From Parundibacterium terreum (GTDB taxonomy: Bacteria; Pseudomonadota; Gammaproteobacteria; Burkholderiales; Burkholderiaceae_D), in assembly GCF_014636315.1 (NCBI RefSeq), contig NZ_BMED01000003.1, positions 124,001 to 188,000 on the forward strand: a stretch of 64,000 bases of DNA, in the 5' to 3' direction. Of the stretch, positions 9,188-18,720 are shown piece after piece. The notes under the pieces were generated by a model that did no database searches, had not been told where the DNA came from, and saw only the letters and a list, made by a program, of their open reading frames with translations. The position numbers were made by a program, and so were the translations under genes. Position 1 is the stretch's first letter; each line of letters starts with the position of its first letter.

Positions 9188-9811
9188 ATGCGTAAATATT
9201 TCATTACCGGTTTGTTGATACTGGTGCCGCTGGCAATCACCCTGTGGGTGCTGAACGCCATCATCAGTACGATGGACCAGTCCCTGTTGCTATTGCCTGC
9301 ACAATGGAGGCCGGAAGCTGTTGTCGGCTTCCATATTCCAGGCCTGGGTACGATACTGACGCTGCTGATCATTTTCGTTACCGGTTTGCTGACGCAAAAC
9401 TTTATCGGTAACTATGTGGTCTCGGTATGGGAAGCATTGTTGAACCGCATTCCCATCGTCAACTCGATCTACTCCAGCGTCAAGCAGGTATCGGACACGC
9501 TGTTTTCCTCTTCCGGTAATGCCTTCCGCAAGGCAGTGCTGGTACGATATCCGCACCAGGGTTCCTGGACCATCGCTTTCCTGACCGGTGTGCCCGGCGG
9601 CGACGTGGCCAACCATTTGCAAGGCGAGTATGTCAGCGTATATGTGCCGACCACGCCGAATCCGACTTCCGGCTTCTTCCTGATGATGCCTAAGGAGGAT
9701 ACGATAGAGCTGGATATGAGCGTCGATGCAGCGCTTAAATACATCGTATCGATGGGTGTCGTTGCTCCAGAGCACTTGCCGGTCAAAAAAGACGATGAAG
9801 TTTTGCAGTAA
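9188..9811 (+). CDS. DUF502 family inner membrane protein
   Basis: 207 aa from ATG 9188, preferred because homologs start M(K/R)KYFITGLL and GGCGAG lies in front; ATG 9176 would add four residues without a Shine-Dalgarno. Two membrane segments at the N terminus (LLILVPLAITLWVL and the LGTILTLLIIFVTGLL region), then the conserved NRIPIVNSIYSSVKQVSDT and a soluble domain ending near VVAPEHLPV. DUF502 proteins are broadly conserved, function unknown. Sits in the conserved fmdB-DUF502-aspS order. Confidence 0.92.
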   Translation: MRKYFITGLLILVPLAITLWVLNAIISTMDQSLLLLPAQWRPEAVVGFHIPGLGTILTLLIIFVTGLLTQNFIGNYVVSVWEALLNRIPIVNSIYSSVKQVSDTLFSSSGNAFRKAVLVRYPHQGSWTIAFLTGVPGGDVANHLQGEYVSVYVPTTPNPTSGFFLMMPKEDTIELDMSVDAALKYIVSMGVVAPEHLPVKKDDEVLQ

Positions 9812-9918
9812 CGATAGACCCACGAATACAAGTACACCACGAATATAAGCGCAGGCATGCACCCGCGGCAGGCCTGCCGGAATAATTGATAACTTTGAAC
9901 AAAGACAGGTAATTAGAT

Positions 9919-11724
9919 ATGTCCATGCGTACCCACTATTGCGGCCTCACCACTGAGGCTCTTCTCGGTCAAACCGTCAGCCTGTGCGGCTGGGTGCACC
10001 GTCGCCGTGACCACGGTGGCGTGATTTTCATCGACTTGCGCGACCGTGAAGGCCTGGTACAGGTTGTTTGCGATCCTGATCGTGCGGACGTATTTGCCGC
10101 CGCAGAATCCGTCCGTAGCGAATTCTGCCTGCGCATTACCGGCCTGGTGCGTAACCGCCCGGAAGGTACCAGCAATGCCAACCTGAACTCAGGCAAGATC
10201 GAAGTTCTGTGCCAGCAACTGGAAGTGCTGAACCCATCCGTGACGCCACCGTTCCAATTGGATGATGACAACCTGTCCGAAACCACACGCCTGACACACC
10301 GCGTGCTGGATCTGCGTCGTCCGCAAATGCAAAACAATCTGCGCCTGCGTTACAAGGTAACGATGGAAGTGCGCAAGTTCCTGGATGCCAATGGCTTCAT
10401 CGACATCGAAACACCGATGCTGACCAAATCCACGCCAGAAGGCGCGCGTGATTACCTGGTGCCTTCCCGTGTGAATGCCGGTGAATTCTTCGCGTTGCCG
10501 CAATCGCCGCAGTTGTTCAAGCAATTGCTGATGGTTGCCAACTTCGACCGCTATTACCAGATCACCAAATGCTTCCGCGATGAAGATCTGCGCGCTGACC
10601 GCCAGCCTGAATTCACGCAGATCGATTGCGAAACCTCGTTCATGAATGAGCAGGAAATCCGCGACATGTTCGAAGGCATGATACGCCTGGTGTTCAAGAA
10701 CACGCTGGATATCGAGCTGCCTAATCCTTTCCCTGTGATGAACTTCGACACGGCAATGGGCCTGTATGGTTCCGACAAGCCGGACATGCGCGTCAAACTG
10801 CAATTCACCGACCTGACCGATGTCATGAAGGATGTGGACTTCAAGGTCTTCTCCGGCGCCGCGAACATGCCTAACGGCCGCGTGGTTGGTCTGCGCGTAC
10901 CGGGCGGCGGCAATATGCCACGTTCCGAAATCGACGCATACACGCAGTTTGTTGCGATCTACGGCGCCAAAGGCCTGGCTTACATCAAGGTCAATGAAAA
11001 AGCATTGGGCCGCGACGGCCTGCAATCGCCTATCGTGAAAAACCTGCACGATGCAGCCTTGACACAGATCCTGGAGCAAACCGGTGCGCAAGACGGCGAC
11101 CTGATTTTCTTCGGTGCGGATAAAGCCAAGGTTGTCAACGATGCGATCGGTGCATTGCGCGTGAAAATCGGCCACAGCGAATTCGGCAAGAAAAACGGCC
11201 TGTTCGATGACGTATGGAAGCCATTGTGGGTCATCGATTTCCCTATGTTTGAATACGATGAAGCGAATGAGCGCTGGTCTGCAACCCACCACCCATTCAC
11301 GGCCCCGAAAGACGGCCATGAAGACCTGATGGAAACAGATCCGGGCAAGTGCGTGGCCAAGGCTTACGACATGGTATTGAACGGCTGGGAACTGGGCGGC
11401 GGTTCTGTCCGTATCCACCGTGCAGACGTACAGAGCAAGGTATTCCGCGCATTGAAGATCGATGCCGAAGAAGCGCAACTGAAATTCGGCTTCCTGCTGG
11501 ACGCACTGCAATACGGCGCGCCTCCGCACGGCGGCCTGGCATTCGGCTTGGATCGTATCGTGACGATGATGACAGGTTCGGAATCCATCCGTGACGTGAT
11601 CGCCTTCCCGAAAACCCAGCGCGCGCAAGATTTGCTGACGCATGCTCCATCCCCAGTGGATGAGAAGCAACTGAAGGAATTGCATATCCGTTTGCGTAAT
11701 CCGGAGCCGGTCGTCAAGTCCTGA
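9919..11724 (+). CDS. aspS: Aspartate--tRNA(Asp/Asn) ligase
   Basis: 601 aa, the full bacterial length. Order: N-terminal OB anticodon-binding fold ([20 protein letters not shown]), class II catalytic core with motif 2 ([18 protein letters not shown]), the bacterial GAD insertion in the middle, and motif 3 ([14 protein letters not shown]). It charges tRNA-Asp; in many betaproteobacteria AspRS is non-discriminating and also makes Asp-tRNA-Asn for GatCAB, which this sequence alone does not settle. A textbook terminator follows. Confidence 0.98.
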   Translation: MSMRTHYCGLTTEALLGQTVSLCGWVHRRRDHGGVIFIDLRDREGLVQVVCDPDRADVFAAAESVRSEFCLRITGLVRNRPEGTSNANLNSGKIEVLCQQLEVLNPSVTPPFQLDDDNLSETTRLTHRVLDLRRPQMQNNLRLRYKVTMEVRKFLDANGFIDIETPMLTKSTPEGARDYLVPSRVNAGEFFALPQSPQLFKQLLMVANFDRYYQITKCFRDEDLRADRQPEFTQIDCETSFMNEQEIRDMFEGMIRLVFKNTLDIELPNPFPVMNFDTAMGLYGSDKPDMRVKLQFTDLTDVMKDVDFKVFSGAANMPNGRVVGLRVPGGGNMPRSEIDAYTQFVAIYGAKGLAYIKVNEKALGRDGLQSPIVKNLHDAALTQILEQTGAQDGDLIFFGADKAKVVNDAIGALRVKIGHSEFGKKNGLFDDVWKPLWVIDFPMFEYDEANERWSATHHPFTAPKDGHEDLMETDPGKCVAKAYDMVLNGWELGGGSVRIHRADVQSKVFRALKIDAEEAQLKFGFLLDALQYGAPPHGGLAFGLDRIVTMMTGSESIRDVIAFPKTQRAQDLLTHAPSPVDEKQLKELHIRLRNPEPVVKS

Positions 11725-11758
11725 TAAATCCGGATGCTGTTTTCAATGGCATAATGAA

Positions 11759-11783
11759 GGCGCGGAATTCCGCGCCTTTTTTT
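11759..11783 (+). terminator. Intrinsic terminator after aspS
   Basis: Self-complementary GGCGCGGAATTCCGCGCC (11759-11776) followed by seven T. Confidence 0.92.
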
Positions 11784-11947
11784 ATCGCTGTTTGCTTCTT
11801 TTATTTTTCATGCTGGACATGGTTTGATACGCTGCAGACCGCTTGTGCTAACTACCGTACTGATTGCATCAGAAAATACGCTTAAAATGCCTTGCAATAC
11901 TGCAACGGGGTTGGAGTGCAATTGCAGCTCCCAAGCCATTATTGTGG

Positions 11948-12415
11948 ATGACAATGCCTTATAAAATTCCCGAGTCGGTCCTGGTGGTGATACACACTGA
12001 GGACCTGCAAGTATTGTTGATAGAACGTGCCGATAAGCCGGGTTTCTGGCAGTCGGTAACAGGATCAAAAGATAGTCCCGACGAAATCCTGTCAGAAACT
12101 GCCAGGCGCGAGGTGCAGGAAGAAACCGGCATCATCGCAAGCGCGCAGCCGGGTGCATTGCTGGACTGGAATTTGTCGAATATTTATGAGATTTATCCGG
12201 TGTGGCGGCATCGTTATGCGCCCGGCATTACGCAGAATACCGAACATGTGTTCAGCCTGCAGGTGCCGCGCGATATAGAGGTGACGCTGGCGCCGCGCGA
12301 ACATTTGCAGTATCTGTGGCTGCCTTACCGCGAGGCGGCTGATCGCTGCTTTTCTTCGTCGAATGCAGAAGCGATACTGCAATTGCCCAGGTTTGTCGGC
12401 GCCGCCGGTAGCTAG
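11948..12415 (+). CDS. nudB: Dihydroneopterin triphosphate diphosphatase NudB (Nudix hydrolase)
   Basis: About 155 aa. IPESVLVVIHTEDLQVLLIERAD and FWQSVTGSKD are NudB hallmarks; the Nudix box runs G...E...REVQEETGI, with one residue more between G and E than in E. coli NudB, as I recall for other betaproteobacterial NudB. The enzyme removes pyrophosphate from dihydroneopterin triphosphate in folate synthesis. The start is uncertain: ATG 11948 or 11954, neither with a good Shine-Dalgarno; the open frame reaches to 11864 but that part has no homolog-like sequence. Confidence 0.9.
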   Translation: MTMPYKIPESVLVVIHTEDLQVLLIERADKPGFWQSVTGSKDSPDEILSETARREVQEETGIIASAQPGALLDWNLSNIYEIYPVWRHRYAPGITQNTEHVFSLQVPRDIEVTLAPREHLQYLWLPYREAADRCFSSSNAEAILQLPRFVGAAGS

Positions 12416-12514
12416 TGCTTTAGCTGAAGGCCATGACAGGCAAGAACGGGCGGTACTTTTGACACTTTTGACTGAGCGAATTTAACTGAACGAATATCCT
12501 GGAACTGGTCTTCA

Positions 12515-13351
12515 ATGAAACTGCGCATCGCCACTTATAACATCCATAAAGGCGTCACCGCCTTTGGCCGGCGTGCCCGCATACACGGCATCAAGGAAGC
12601 GATAGACATGCTGGACGCCGACCTGGTCTTCCTGCAGGAAGTCCAGGGCCAGCACGATCACCATGCATTCAAGCATACGCAATGGCCGGTAGAGGCGCAG
12701 CACCATTTCCTGGCAGGTGAAAACCGGCACTCTGCCTACGGTATGAATGCCGTCTATGAACACGGCCACCATGGGAATGCCCTGCTGAGCCGTTTTGAAA
12801 TTGCGTCCACGGCCAACCATGACGTGTCCGACCATGCATATGAGCAGCGAGGCATCCTGCATACGGTGATCCGTGCTCCTGCTGCAGAGATTCACTGTTT
12901 CGTCATCCATCTGGGCCTGTTTGCGGCCAGCCGCAGGCGGCAGGTGCAGGCACTGATACGCGAGATACAGACCAGTTTGCCGCCGGATGCGCCGCTGATC
13001 ATCGCCGGTGACTTCAACGACTGGAGCAATAGCCTGAATCATACGCTGTACGCCGAGCTGGGCGTGAGCGAGGTATTTGACGATGGCAAGCATCGTGGGG
13101 GCATCGCATCCAGCATTGCCTCCATGCCGCAGCGTGTTGCCGCGATGGCGGGCCTGGGCGGCGGCGTCAAGCCCAAAATCAAGACTGGCCGCACTTTTCC
13201 TGCTGGCCTGCCCTGGCTGCGGCTGGACCGCATGTATGTACGCGGCTTCAAGGTGGAGCATGCACAGGTAATGAGCGGTGCACCATGGACAAAACTATCA
13301 GACCACGTGCCAATTGTGGCAACATTGGAATATTCTCCGCGCCAGTCCTGA
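12515..13351 (+). CDS. Endonuclease/exonuclease/phosphatase (EEP) family protein
   Basis: 278 aa. EEP fold motifs: ATYNIHKG (N-terminal metal site), LVFLQEV, HGNALLSR, IHLGLFAASRRRQ, IIAGDFNDW and the closing LSDHVPIVATL, which supply the catalytic Asn, Glu, Asp and His residues. Such proteins next to clsB are sometimes annotated as endonucleases; a phospholipid- or nucleic-acid-directed phosphodiesterase are both possible. Spaced 9 bp before clsB and likely co-transcribed with it. Confidence 0.9.
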   Translation: MKLRIATYNIHKGVTAFGRRARIHGIKEAIDMLDADLVFLQEVQGQHDHHAFKHTQWPVEAQHHFLAGENRHSAYGMNAVYEHGHHGNALLSRFEIASTANHDVSDHAYEQRGILHTVIRAPAAEIHCFVIHLGLFAASRRRQVQALIREIQTSLPPDAPLIIAGDFNDWSNSLNHTLYAELGVSEVFDDGKHRGGIASSIASMPQRVAAMAGLGGGVKPKIKTGRTFPAGLPWLRLDRMYVRGFKVEHAQVMSGAPWTKLSDHVPIVATLEYSPRQS

Positions 13352-13360
13352 AACCAACGC

Positions 13361-14524
13361 ATGCGCAAACTGAACTTTGTCGGTGGCAATGATGTCCGGC
13401 TCTTGCACTGCGGTGCGGAGTTCTTTGCCGCATTGATAGCCGATATCGACCAGGCGCAGCAGGATATCCATCTCGAAACCTACATCTTTTCTTCCGATGC
13501 GACCGGCCTGCAGGTGCAGGCGGCGTTGGAGAGAGCCGCCCAGCGCGGCGTCAATGTCAGGGTAATCGCTGACTGGCTGGGTAGCGGCGATCATCAATCC
13601 AAAGCGTTGACGGAGACTTTTGCCCGGGGCGGCGTCAAGTTCCGGCGTTTTAATCCCTGGTTCCGGCGCGGCCTGGCCCGCACCCACAGGAAGATATGCG
13701 TGATCGACCAGAAGATTGCGCTGGTCGGCGGCCTGAACATCAATGACGACATGCTCTCCGATGATGATGCGGCCATCCCGCTGGAGTTTCCACGCTGGGA
13801 TTTTGCCGTGCGCGTAACCGGCCCGCTGGTCAACCAGATACAACTGGAGATTTATGCGCAATGGCTGAGGATGGGCAAGCTGGGCTTGAAATCACGTCTG
13901 CAATTACTGCTGAATCTGCGCGACGAAGAGCAGGTAGCGTCACACGAACCCAGCCTGGCTGCCTTTATCGTCAGGGATAACCTGAGGCACAGGGCGACCA
14001 TACAGCGCGCCTATTTGCAGGCATTGGGCCTGGCCAGGAAGAAGGCGATCCTGGCCAATCCTTATTTTGCGCCAGGCCGTAAGTTCAGGCGGGCGTTGAT
14101 CTCAGCCGCCTCGCGCGGTGTCGATGTCACGCTGCTCATCGGTGTCGGTCAGTTCCATCTGCAGGATGCGGTTGCGCATTCCTATTATCCGAAGCTGATG
14201 AAATACGGCGTCAAGATCGTCGAATATCGCAAGACACAATTACATGCAAAAGTGGCCGTGGTGGATGAGGAATGGGCGACCGTGGGTTCCAGCAATTTTG
14301 ACGGGCTTAGCCTGTTTGTCAACCAGGAAGCCAATGTGGTGATCAGGGACGCTGCATTTTCGCAGGAGCTGACTACGCATCTGGAGCAGGGTATTGCCGA
14401 CGGCGTATTGATCGCTGCGGAAGACTACAATAACAAGCCCTGGTACAAGCGTGCCTGGTATGGCACTGCCTATCTGATTTATCGCAGCGTGATGCGGATT
14501 GCGACCCTGGGAGGCTATGCGTGA
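13361..14524 (+). CDS. clsB: Cardiolipin synthase B (phospholipase D superfamily)
   Basis: 387 aa with two HKD motifs: HxK(x4)D at His109/Lys111/Asp116 followed by GGLNI, and LHAKVAVVD at His295/Lys297/Asp302 followed by GSSNFD. This arrangement without N-terminal membrane helices is typical of ClsB, which joins phosphatidylglycerol with another phospholipid to make cardiolipin. Its stop overlaps the next gene (GTGA), and it follows the EEP gene by 9 bp, so the three form one operon. Confidence 0.92.
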   Translation: MRKLNFVGGNDVRLLHCGAEFFAALIADIDQAQQDIHLETYIFSSDATGLQVQAALERAAQRGVNVRVIADWLGSGDHQSKALTETFARGGVKFRRFNPWFRRGLARTHRKICVIDQKIALVGGLNINDDMLSDDDAAIPLEFPRWDFAVRVTGPLVNQIQLEIYAQWLRMGKLGLKSRLQLLLNLRDEEQVASHEPSLAAFIVRDNLRHRATIQRAYLQALGLARKKAILANPYFAPGRKFRRALISAASRGVDVTLLIGVGQFHLQDAVAHSYYPKLMKYGVKIVEYRKTQLHAKVAVVDEEWATVGSSNFDGLSLFVNQEANVVIRDAAFSQELTTHLEQGIADGVLIAAEDYNNKPWYKRAWYGTAYLIYRSVMRIATLGGYA

Positions 14525-15318
14525 TACTGCACGGCGTAGACTTCACTTCTGCACCGTCCAAGCGCAAAGGCATCACGATAGCCACCGGGGTAATGCAGAA
14601 TGATGTTTTCGTGCTGCAGTCGCTGCAATACTTGCATGATTTTCCTTCCTTTGAAGCCTGGTTGCGCCGGCCCGGCCCCTGGCTGGCCGGTTTCGACCTG
14701 CCTTTCTCCTTTCCGCGCGAACTGGTTGAATATCTGGGCTGGCCGGTGCAGTGGGCCGAGCTGATAAGTCACCTGCGGGAAATACCACGGCCTGAATTGC
14801 GATTGATCTTCAAGGCGTTCTGCGATGAACGGCCCGTGGGCAATAAATTTGCACACCGGGCTACCGATATCCCCGCCGGTTCTTCGCCGTCGATGAAATG
14901 GGTCAATCCTCCGGTTGCATATATGCTGCACGCCGGTGCGCCGCGTCTGCTGGATGCCGGAGTGACCATTCCCGGCATGCTGGCTGGGGATGACCGTATT
15001 GCGCTGGAGGCTTATCCGGGGATGCTGGCTCGGAGCATTACGCGGGCTTCCTACAAGAGTGATGACAAGGCCAAGCATACGGCTGAGCGGGTGCAGCGGC
15101 GCTTGGAGATTGTTGCTGCGCTGGAGGCGGGGCAATATGTGCTGGGTGTGCCTTTAGTGTGCGGGTCGTTTCGGGATTTGTTGATTGCGGATGGCAGTGG
15201 AGATTTGCTGGATGCAGTGCTGTGTGGGTTGAGCGCGGGGTGGGGCTGGATGCGGAGGGATGAGGGGTTTGGGTTGCCGGAGTTTGATAGCTTGGAGGGG
15301 TGGATAGTGGGGGCTTAG
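14521..15318 (+). CDS. DUF429 domain-containing protein
   Basis: 265 aa from GTG 14521 inside the clsB stop overlap. The sequence has the DUF429 pattern: ILHGVDFTSAPSKRKGI at the start (RNase H-like beta hairpin), WLAGFDLPFSFP, LEAYPG and a late DAVLCGLSAGW. DUF429 proteins are predicted RNase H-fold nucleases with unknown targets. The last 250 bp are visibly richer in G (runs such as GAGGGGTTTGGG) than the rest of the gene. Confidence 0.85.
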   Translation: MILHGVDFTSAPSKRKGITIATGVMQNDVFVLQSLQYLHDFPSFEAWLRRPGPWLAGFDLPFSFPRELVEYLGWPVQWAELISHLREIPRPELRLIFKAFCDERPVGNKFAHRATDIPAGSSPSMKWVNPPVAYMLHAGAPRLLDAGVTIPGMLAGDDRIALEAYPGMLARSITRASYKSDDKAKHTAERVQRRLEIVAALEAGQYVLGVPLVCGSFRDLLIADGSGDLLDAVLCGLSAGWGWMRRDEGFGLPEFDSLEGWIVGA

Positions 15319-15654
15319 CGCTTGCTCTCTTACTTGGTGCCTGCTTGTTGTATCTTGGGATTGCTGGCCGGGGGTAGCCCGTCGGCTACTTACTTCTTCT
15401 TGCTTCGCCAAGAAGAAGTAAGCAAGAAGAAGGCGACCGCAGACTTGCCCTTCGGGTGATGACGCTGCGCGTCATCACATTTTGCGCACTGCCAAAAATG
15501 GGAAATGGGCGAAACTCGCTGCGCTCAGACAACACCCATTTCTAATCCATTTTCGGCAGAGCGCAAAATGCTGCGTCCGAGCGGGGGTACGTCAAAAGCA
15601 AATCAAAAACAACTTCAAAAGCAACTGCAACGTCGAAACCAGATTGTTGGTTTC
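15319..15654. repeat. Hairpin-rich intergenic repeat region
   Basis: No gene. Three nested structures: a perfect 14-bp stem CTTACTTCTTCTTG / CAAGAAGAAGTAAG (15389-15422), a 9-bp stem TGATGACGC / GCGTCATCA (15457-15477), and a long imperfect inverted repeat whose arms (15478-15501 and 15547-15570) differ at two of 24 positions. The pattern resembles dispersed intergenic repeats that I recall from several beta- and gammaproteobacteria. It separates convergent genes. Confidence 0.7.
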
Positions 15655-17640
15655 TTAGCTTCGCGCTGCCGCAAATTTTTCAAAATAGCCAAGGCTTCCC
15701 GGGTTTGCCATCGCGTCGCGGTTGGCGATTTTGTCTATCGGGGTGCCCATCAGTAGTTTCTTGACCGGCAGTTCCATTTTTTTGCCGGACAGTGTGCGGG
15801 GGATTTCCGTTACGGCGAAAATTTCGTTCGGCACATGGCGCGAGGATAATGCCGTGCGGATTGTGGTTTTGATGGCGGTGACCAGTTCTTCATTGAGTTG
15901 CAGCCCGGCGCGCAGCACGACAAAGAGCGGCATATAGGATTCGCGGCCCAGGTATTCCAGGTCCACCACCAAGCTGTCCAGCACTTCGGGCAGGCTTTCC
16001 ACGGCGCGGTAGATTTCGCTGGTGCCCATGCGTATGCCGTGGCGGTTGATGGTGGTATCGGAGCGGCCGTAGATGACGGCGCCGCCGCGTGGCGTGATCC
16101 TGATCCAGTCGCCATGCCGCCACCAGCCGGGATAAACGTCGAAGTAGCTGTCCAGGTAGCGCCGGTTGCCGGCGTCGTTCCAGAAAAACAGCGGCATCGA
16201 CGGCATAGGCTTGGTGACCACCAGTTCGCCTACTTCATCATGCAGCGGCTTGCCTTGTTCATCCATCGCATATACCGCGATACCCAGGCTGCGGCTCTGT
16301 ATTTCTCCGGAGTACAGCGGCATGATGGGGCAAGAGCCGACAAAGCTGGCGGCGATATCGGTGCCGCCGCTGATGGAGGCCAGCATGATGTCGCTGCCGA
16401 CCTGTTGGTATATCCATTCAAAGCCTTCTTCCGATAGCGGAGAGCCGGTGGAACCTACCGAGCGTATGCGGTCCAGATTGGCAAGCTTGCGCGGCTCTAT
16501 GCCTGCCTTCACGCAGTTGGCGAAATAGGCGGCGCCGGCACCGAAGAACGTGGCCTGGGTTTGCGCCGCAAATTTCCACAATGTTCCCATGTCCGGATAA
16601 CCGGGATTGCCATCGAACAGGCAGATGGTGGCGCCCAGCAGCAGGCCGGTGACTTGAGAGTTCCACATGATCCAGCCGGTGGTCGAAAACCAGTGGAAAC
16701 GGTCTTGTTCACCCAGATCCATTTGTAGCCCGTGCCCCTTCAGTGCCTCCAGCAACGTGCCGCCCTGGCTATGCACGATAGGCTTGGGCATGCCCGTGGT
16801 GCCGGATGAATAGACTATCCACAAGGGATGGTCGAAAGGCAGAGGCTCAAACTGGATGGGGACTTCATGCTGCAGGAGGCTGTCCCAGGAAGCAAAATTC
16901 CCTGCGGGAAGCGCGGTATGCAGCACCGGCAGCAGAATTGTATGCTCGACACTGGGCAGCGACTGCTGCAGGGTTTCCACCACGCTCAGCCTGTCAAAAT
17001 TCTTGCCGCCATAGCGGTAGCCGTCCACCGCGATCAATACCTTGGGGTTGATCTGCGCAAAGCGGTCCAGTACGCTGGGGCTGCCCATGTCCGGCGAGCA
17101 GCTGGACCAGATCGCGCCTATGCTGGCGCAGGCATAAAAGGCAATCACGGTTTCGGGAATATTGGGCAGATAGGCAGCGACGCGATCGCCGCGCTGCACA
17201 CCCATCTGGCGCAGTGCGTGCGCGACCGAGGCGATCTGGCGGCGCATCTCTTTCCAGCTGATGCTGTGGGTCTTTCCTTCGGCAATATCCGGTTCGGACT
17301 GGAAAATGATTGCCGGCCTTTGCTCCTCTGCATCATCCCGGTGGAAGCGGAACAATTGTTCCGTCAGGTTCAATTGCGCCCCCTCAAACCAGCGTGCTCC
17401 CGGCATCTTGTGCGTATCCAGTATGCGTGTGTAAGGCTGCGTGCTGTGTATGTCGAAATACTGCCACACGGTTTCCCAGAATTCTTCCAGATGCTCCACG
17501 GACCACTGCCATAAGCTGTTGTAGTCGCTGAATTGCAGCCCCTTGTCCTTTTGCAGCCATTGCATATAGTCGTGCATGCGTGTCTTGCTGATGCGTTCTG
17601 CGGACGGCGTCCATAAAAGCTTGAGGCTGCTATCGTTCAT
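15655..17640 (-). CDS. Acetoacetate--CoA ligase (acetoacetyl-CoA synthetase)
   Basis: 661 aa, starting at ATG 17640, inside an ATGA overlap with the TetR gene; the frame stays open further upstream but that part is TetR coding sequence in another frame. Acyl-adenylate motifs: YSSGTTGMPKPIVHSQGG (about 270-290), GRSDTTINRHGIRMG, and the C-terminal SGKKMELPVKKLL with the catalytic lysine. The N-terminal WFEGAQLNLTEQL is that of the acetoacetyl-CoA/acetyl-CoA synthetase group; GWIMWNSQVTGLLLGA favours acetoacetate. It activates acetoacetate for entry to acetyl-CoA or PHB metabolism. Confidence 0.9.
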   Translation of the reverse strand: MNDSSLKLLWTPSAERISKTRMHDYMQWLQKDKGLQFSDYNSLWQWSVEHLEEFWETVWQYFDIHSTQPYTRILDTHKMPGARWFEGAQLNLTEQLFRFHRDDAEEQRPAIIFQSEPDIAEGKTHSISWKEMRRQIASVAHALRQMGVQRGDRVAAYLPNIPETVIAFYACASIGAIWSSCSPDMGSPSVLDRFAQINPKVLIAVDGYRYGGKNFDRLSVVETLQQSLPSVEHTILLPVLHTALPAGNFASWDSLLQHEVPIQFEPLPFDHPLWIVYSSGTTGMPKPIVHSQGGTLLEALKGHGLQMDLGEQDRFHWFSTTGWIMWNSQVTGLLLGATICLFDGNPGYPDMGTLWKFAAQTQATFFGAGAAYFANCVKAGIEPRKLANLDRIRSVGSTGSPLSEEGFEWIYQQVGSDIMLASISGGTDIAASFVGSCPIMPLYSGEIQSRSLGIAVYAMDEQGKPLHDEVGELVVTKPMPSMPLFFWNDAGNRRYLDSYFDVYPGWWRHGDWIRITPRGGAVIYGRSDTTINRHGIRMGTSEIYRAVESLPEVLDSLVVDLEYLGRESYMPLFVVLRAGLQLNEELVTAIKTTIRTALSSRHVPNEIFAVTEIPRTLSGKKMELPVKKLLMGTPIDKIANRDAMANPGSLGYFEKFAAARS

Positions 17641-18305
17641 GCGGGGTATTCCTGATTGGGAGTGTAGGTGGAAGAGAGCGCCGCCGCACGTATGCCGGCG
17701 GTGATGAAGCGCTGCAAATGCGGCGCAGCCACGGCGGCGTTGCGGGCAGGGCAGCGGCCCTCGGAGAGTCTTTCTATGCGGGTATCGACGACGTGGTGCA
17801 GCAAGGCGCCCAAGGCAAACTGGTAGCACCAGAATATGGTTTCTACCGGCGCCGCCGGTAGTGCGCTGCTGAGCGCTGCAATGAATTCCTTCGCCATGGG
17901 GTCGTAGAATTCTCGCGTGATGCGCGCACTGGCTTCATGCTGATCAATGACGCCGCGCATGACCATGCGTGAAAAATTGACGCCATCCGGCTCTTCATTC
18001 AATTTCAGTACGGGGGTAATGAAGGCGGCGATGATCGCGCTGACAGCCATGTCCGGATCGGTATGCAGGCGCGCCTTATGCAGTTCAGACAGGCGCTCTG
18101 CGATATAGCTACTGCGATGTTCATATATGGCGTGGTAGAGCTCGTTCTTCGCGCCAAAGTAGTAGCCCACCAGTGCAATCGGTACCTGTGCCTCATGGGC
18201 GATATCGCGTATCGATACGCCTTCATAGCTTTGCATCGCAAAGCATTTTTCTGCAGCGACCAGGATAGCCCGCTTTTTTCCGCTTAAATCATTCACTGAG
18301 CTCAT
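17637..18305 (-). CDS. TetR family transcriptional regulator
   Basis: 222 aa from ATG 18305 (MSSVNDLSGKKRAILVAAEKCF). N-terminal TetR helix-turn-helix: YEGVSIRDIAHEAQVPIALVGYYFGAKNELYHAIYE. The ligand domain (about 75-222) resembles DUF1956/CerR-type C-terminal domains. It overlaps the acetoacetate--CoA ligase gene by ATGA, so the two are one unit and the regulator most likely controls ketone-body or short-acid use, perhaps sensing an acyl-CoA. Inverted repeats upstream (18353, 18404, 18495) are candidate operators. Confidence 0.9.
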   Translation of the reverse strand: MSSVNDLSGKKRAILVAAEKCFAMQSYEGVSIRDIAHEAQVPIALVGYYFGAKNELYHAIYEHRSSYIAERLSELHKARLHTDPDMAVSAIIAAFITPVLKLNEEPDGVNFSRMVMRGVIDQHEASARITREFYDPMAKEFIAALSSALPAAPVETIFWCYQFALGALLHHVVDTRIERLSEGRCPARNAAVAAPHLQRFITAGIRAAALSSTYTPNQEYPA

Positions 18306-18352
18306 CGGCTTCTTTCTTGTGAAGATCCGGGGTGGTTGGTGCGATGCACAGG

Positions 18353-18369
18353 CTATCCGGTCCGGATAG
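18353..18369. promoter_or_regulatory. Candidate TetR operator (perfect inverted repeat)
   Basis: CTATCCGG-T-CCGGATAG: two perfect 8-bp arms around one base, about 50 bp ahead of the TetR start codon. A third half-site, CCGGATAG, lies at 18404-18411, 42 bp (four helical turns) from the previous half. Confidence 0.55.
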
Positions 18370-18494
18370 GCAGGCCCGACCAAAAACCGTCACCGCCATC
18401 TCGCCGGATAGGCATGCGGATGACGACTGCGCCTTTGCAATTGCGGACCAGCCTATAGGCAAGGTCAATGAAAAGCATTTGCTTGGCGAATTGA

Positions 18495-18510
18495 TTGTAC
18501 GTTCGTACAA
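18495..18510. promoter_or_regulatory. Inverted repeat, possible repressor site
   Basis: TTGTACG-TT-CGTACAA: perfect 7-bp arms, the shape and size of TetR-family operators. It lies 190 bp from the TetR start and 211 bp before the Hsp15 start; which promoter it serves is not clear. Confidence 0.45.
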
Positions 18511-18720
18511 GCTTTTGTCTATGCGCGCTGCAGCATTTGCAGCGCACAATGCACCCGCACAGTGCGTTACATGCATAAATGTCTTGTGTTTGAAGGGGCG
18601 CTAAAATACAGTGCAGAAAATGGAATGATCGCGCTAAAAAATGCAGCGGCATGCAGCAGAAAGCAAAGCCTGCAGCGGTCTTTCGATTCATGGCAAGCTG
18701 AGTCAAACCGGGTAAAACCA

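Larger units (their letters stand above)
18306..18720. other. Intergenic region between TetR and Hsp15 genes
   Basis: About 415 bp without a convincing gene, between divergent units. It holds the repeats at 18353-18369 and 18404-18411 and another inverted repeat at 18495-18510. The frame of the Hsp15 gene stays open back to 18562, but no homolog-like protein is encoded there. Confidence 0.6.

Noticed and set aside
10189-11685. 498-codon open frame antisense to aspS
   Set aside because: Shadow of aspS; no ribosome site and no family-like motif.
17641-17829. N-terminal extension of acetoacetate--CoA ligase
   Set aside because: These 63 codons lie within the TetR gene in another frame, and ATG 17640 in the ATGA overlap gives the normal family start.
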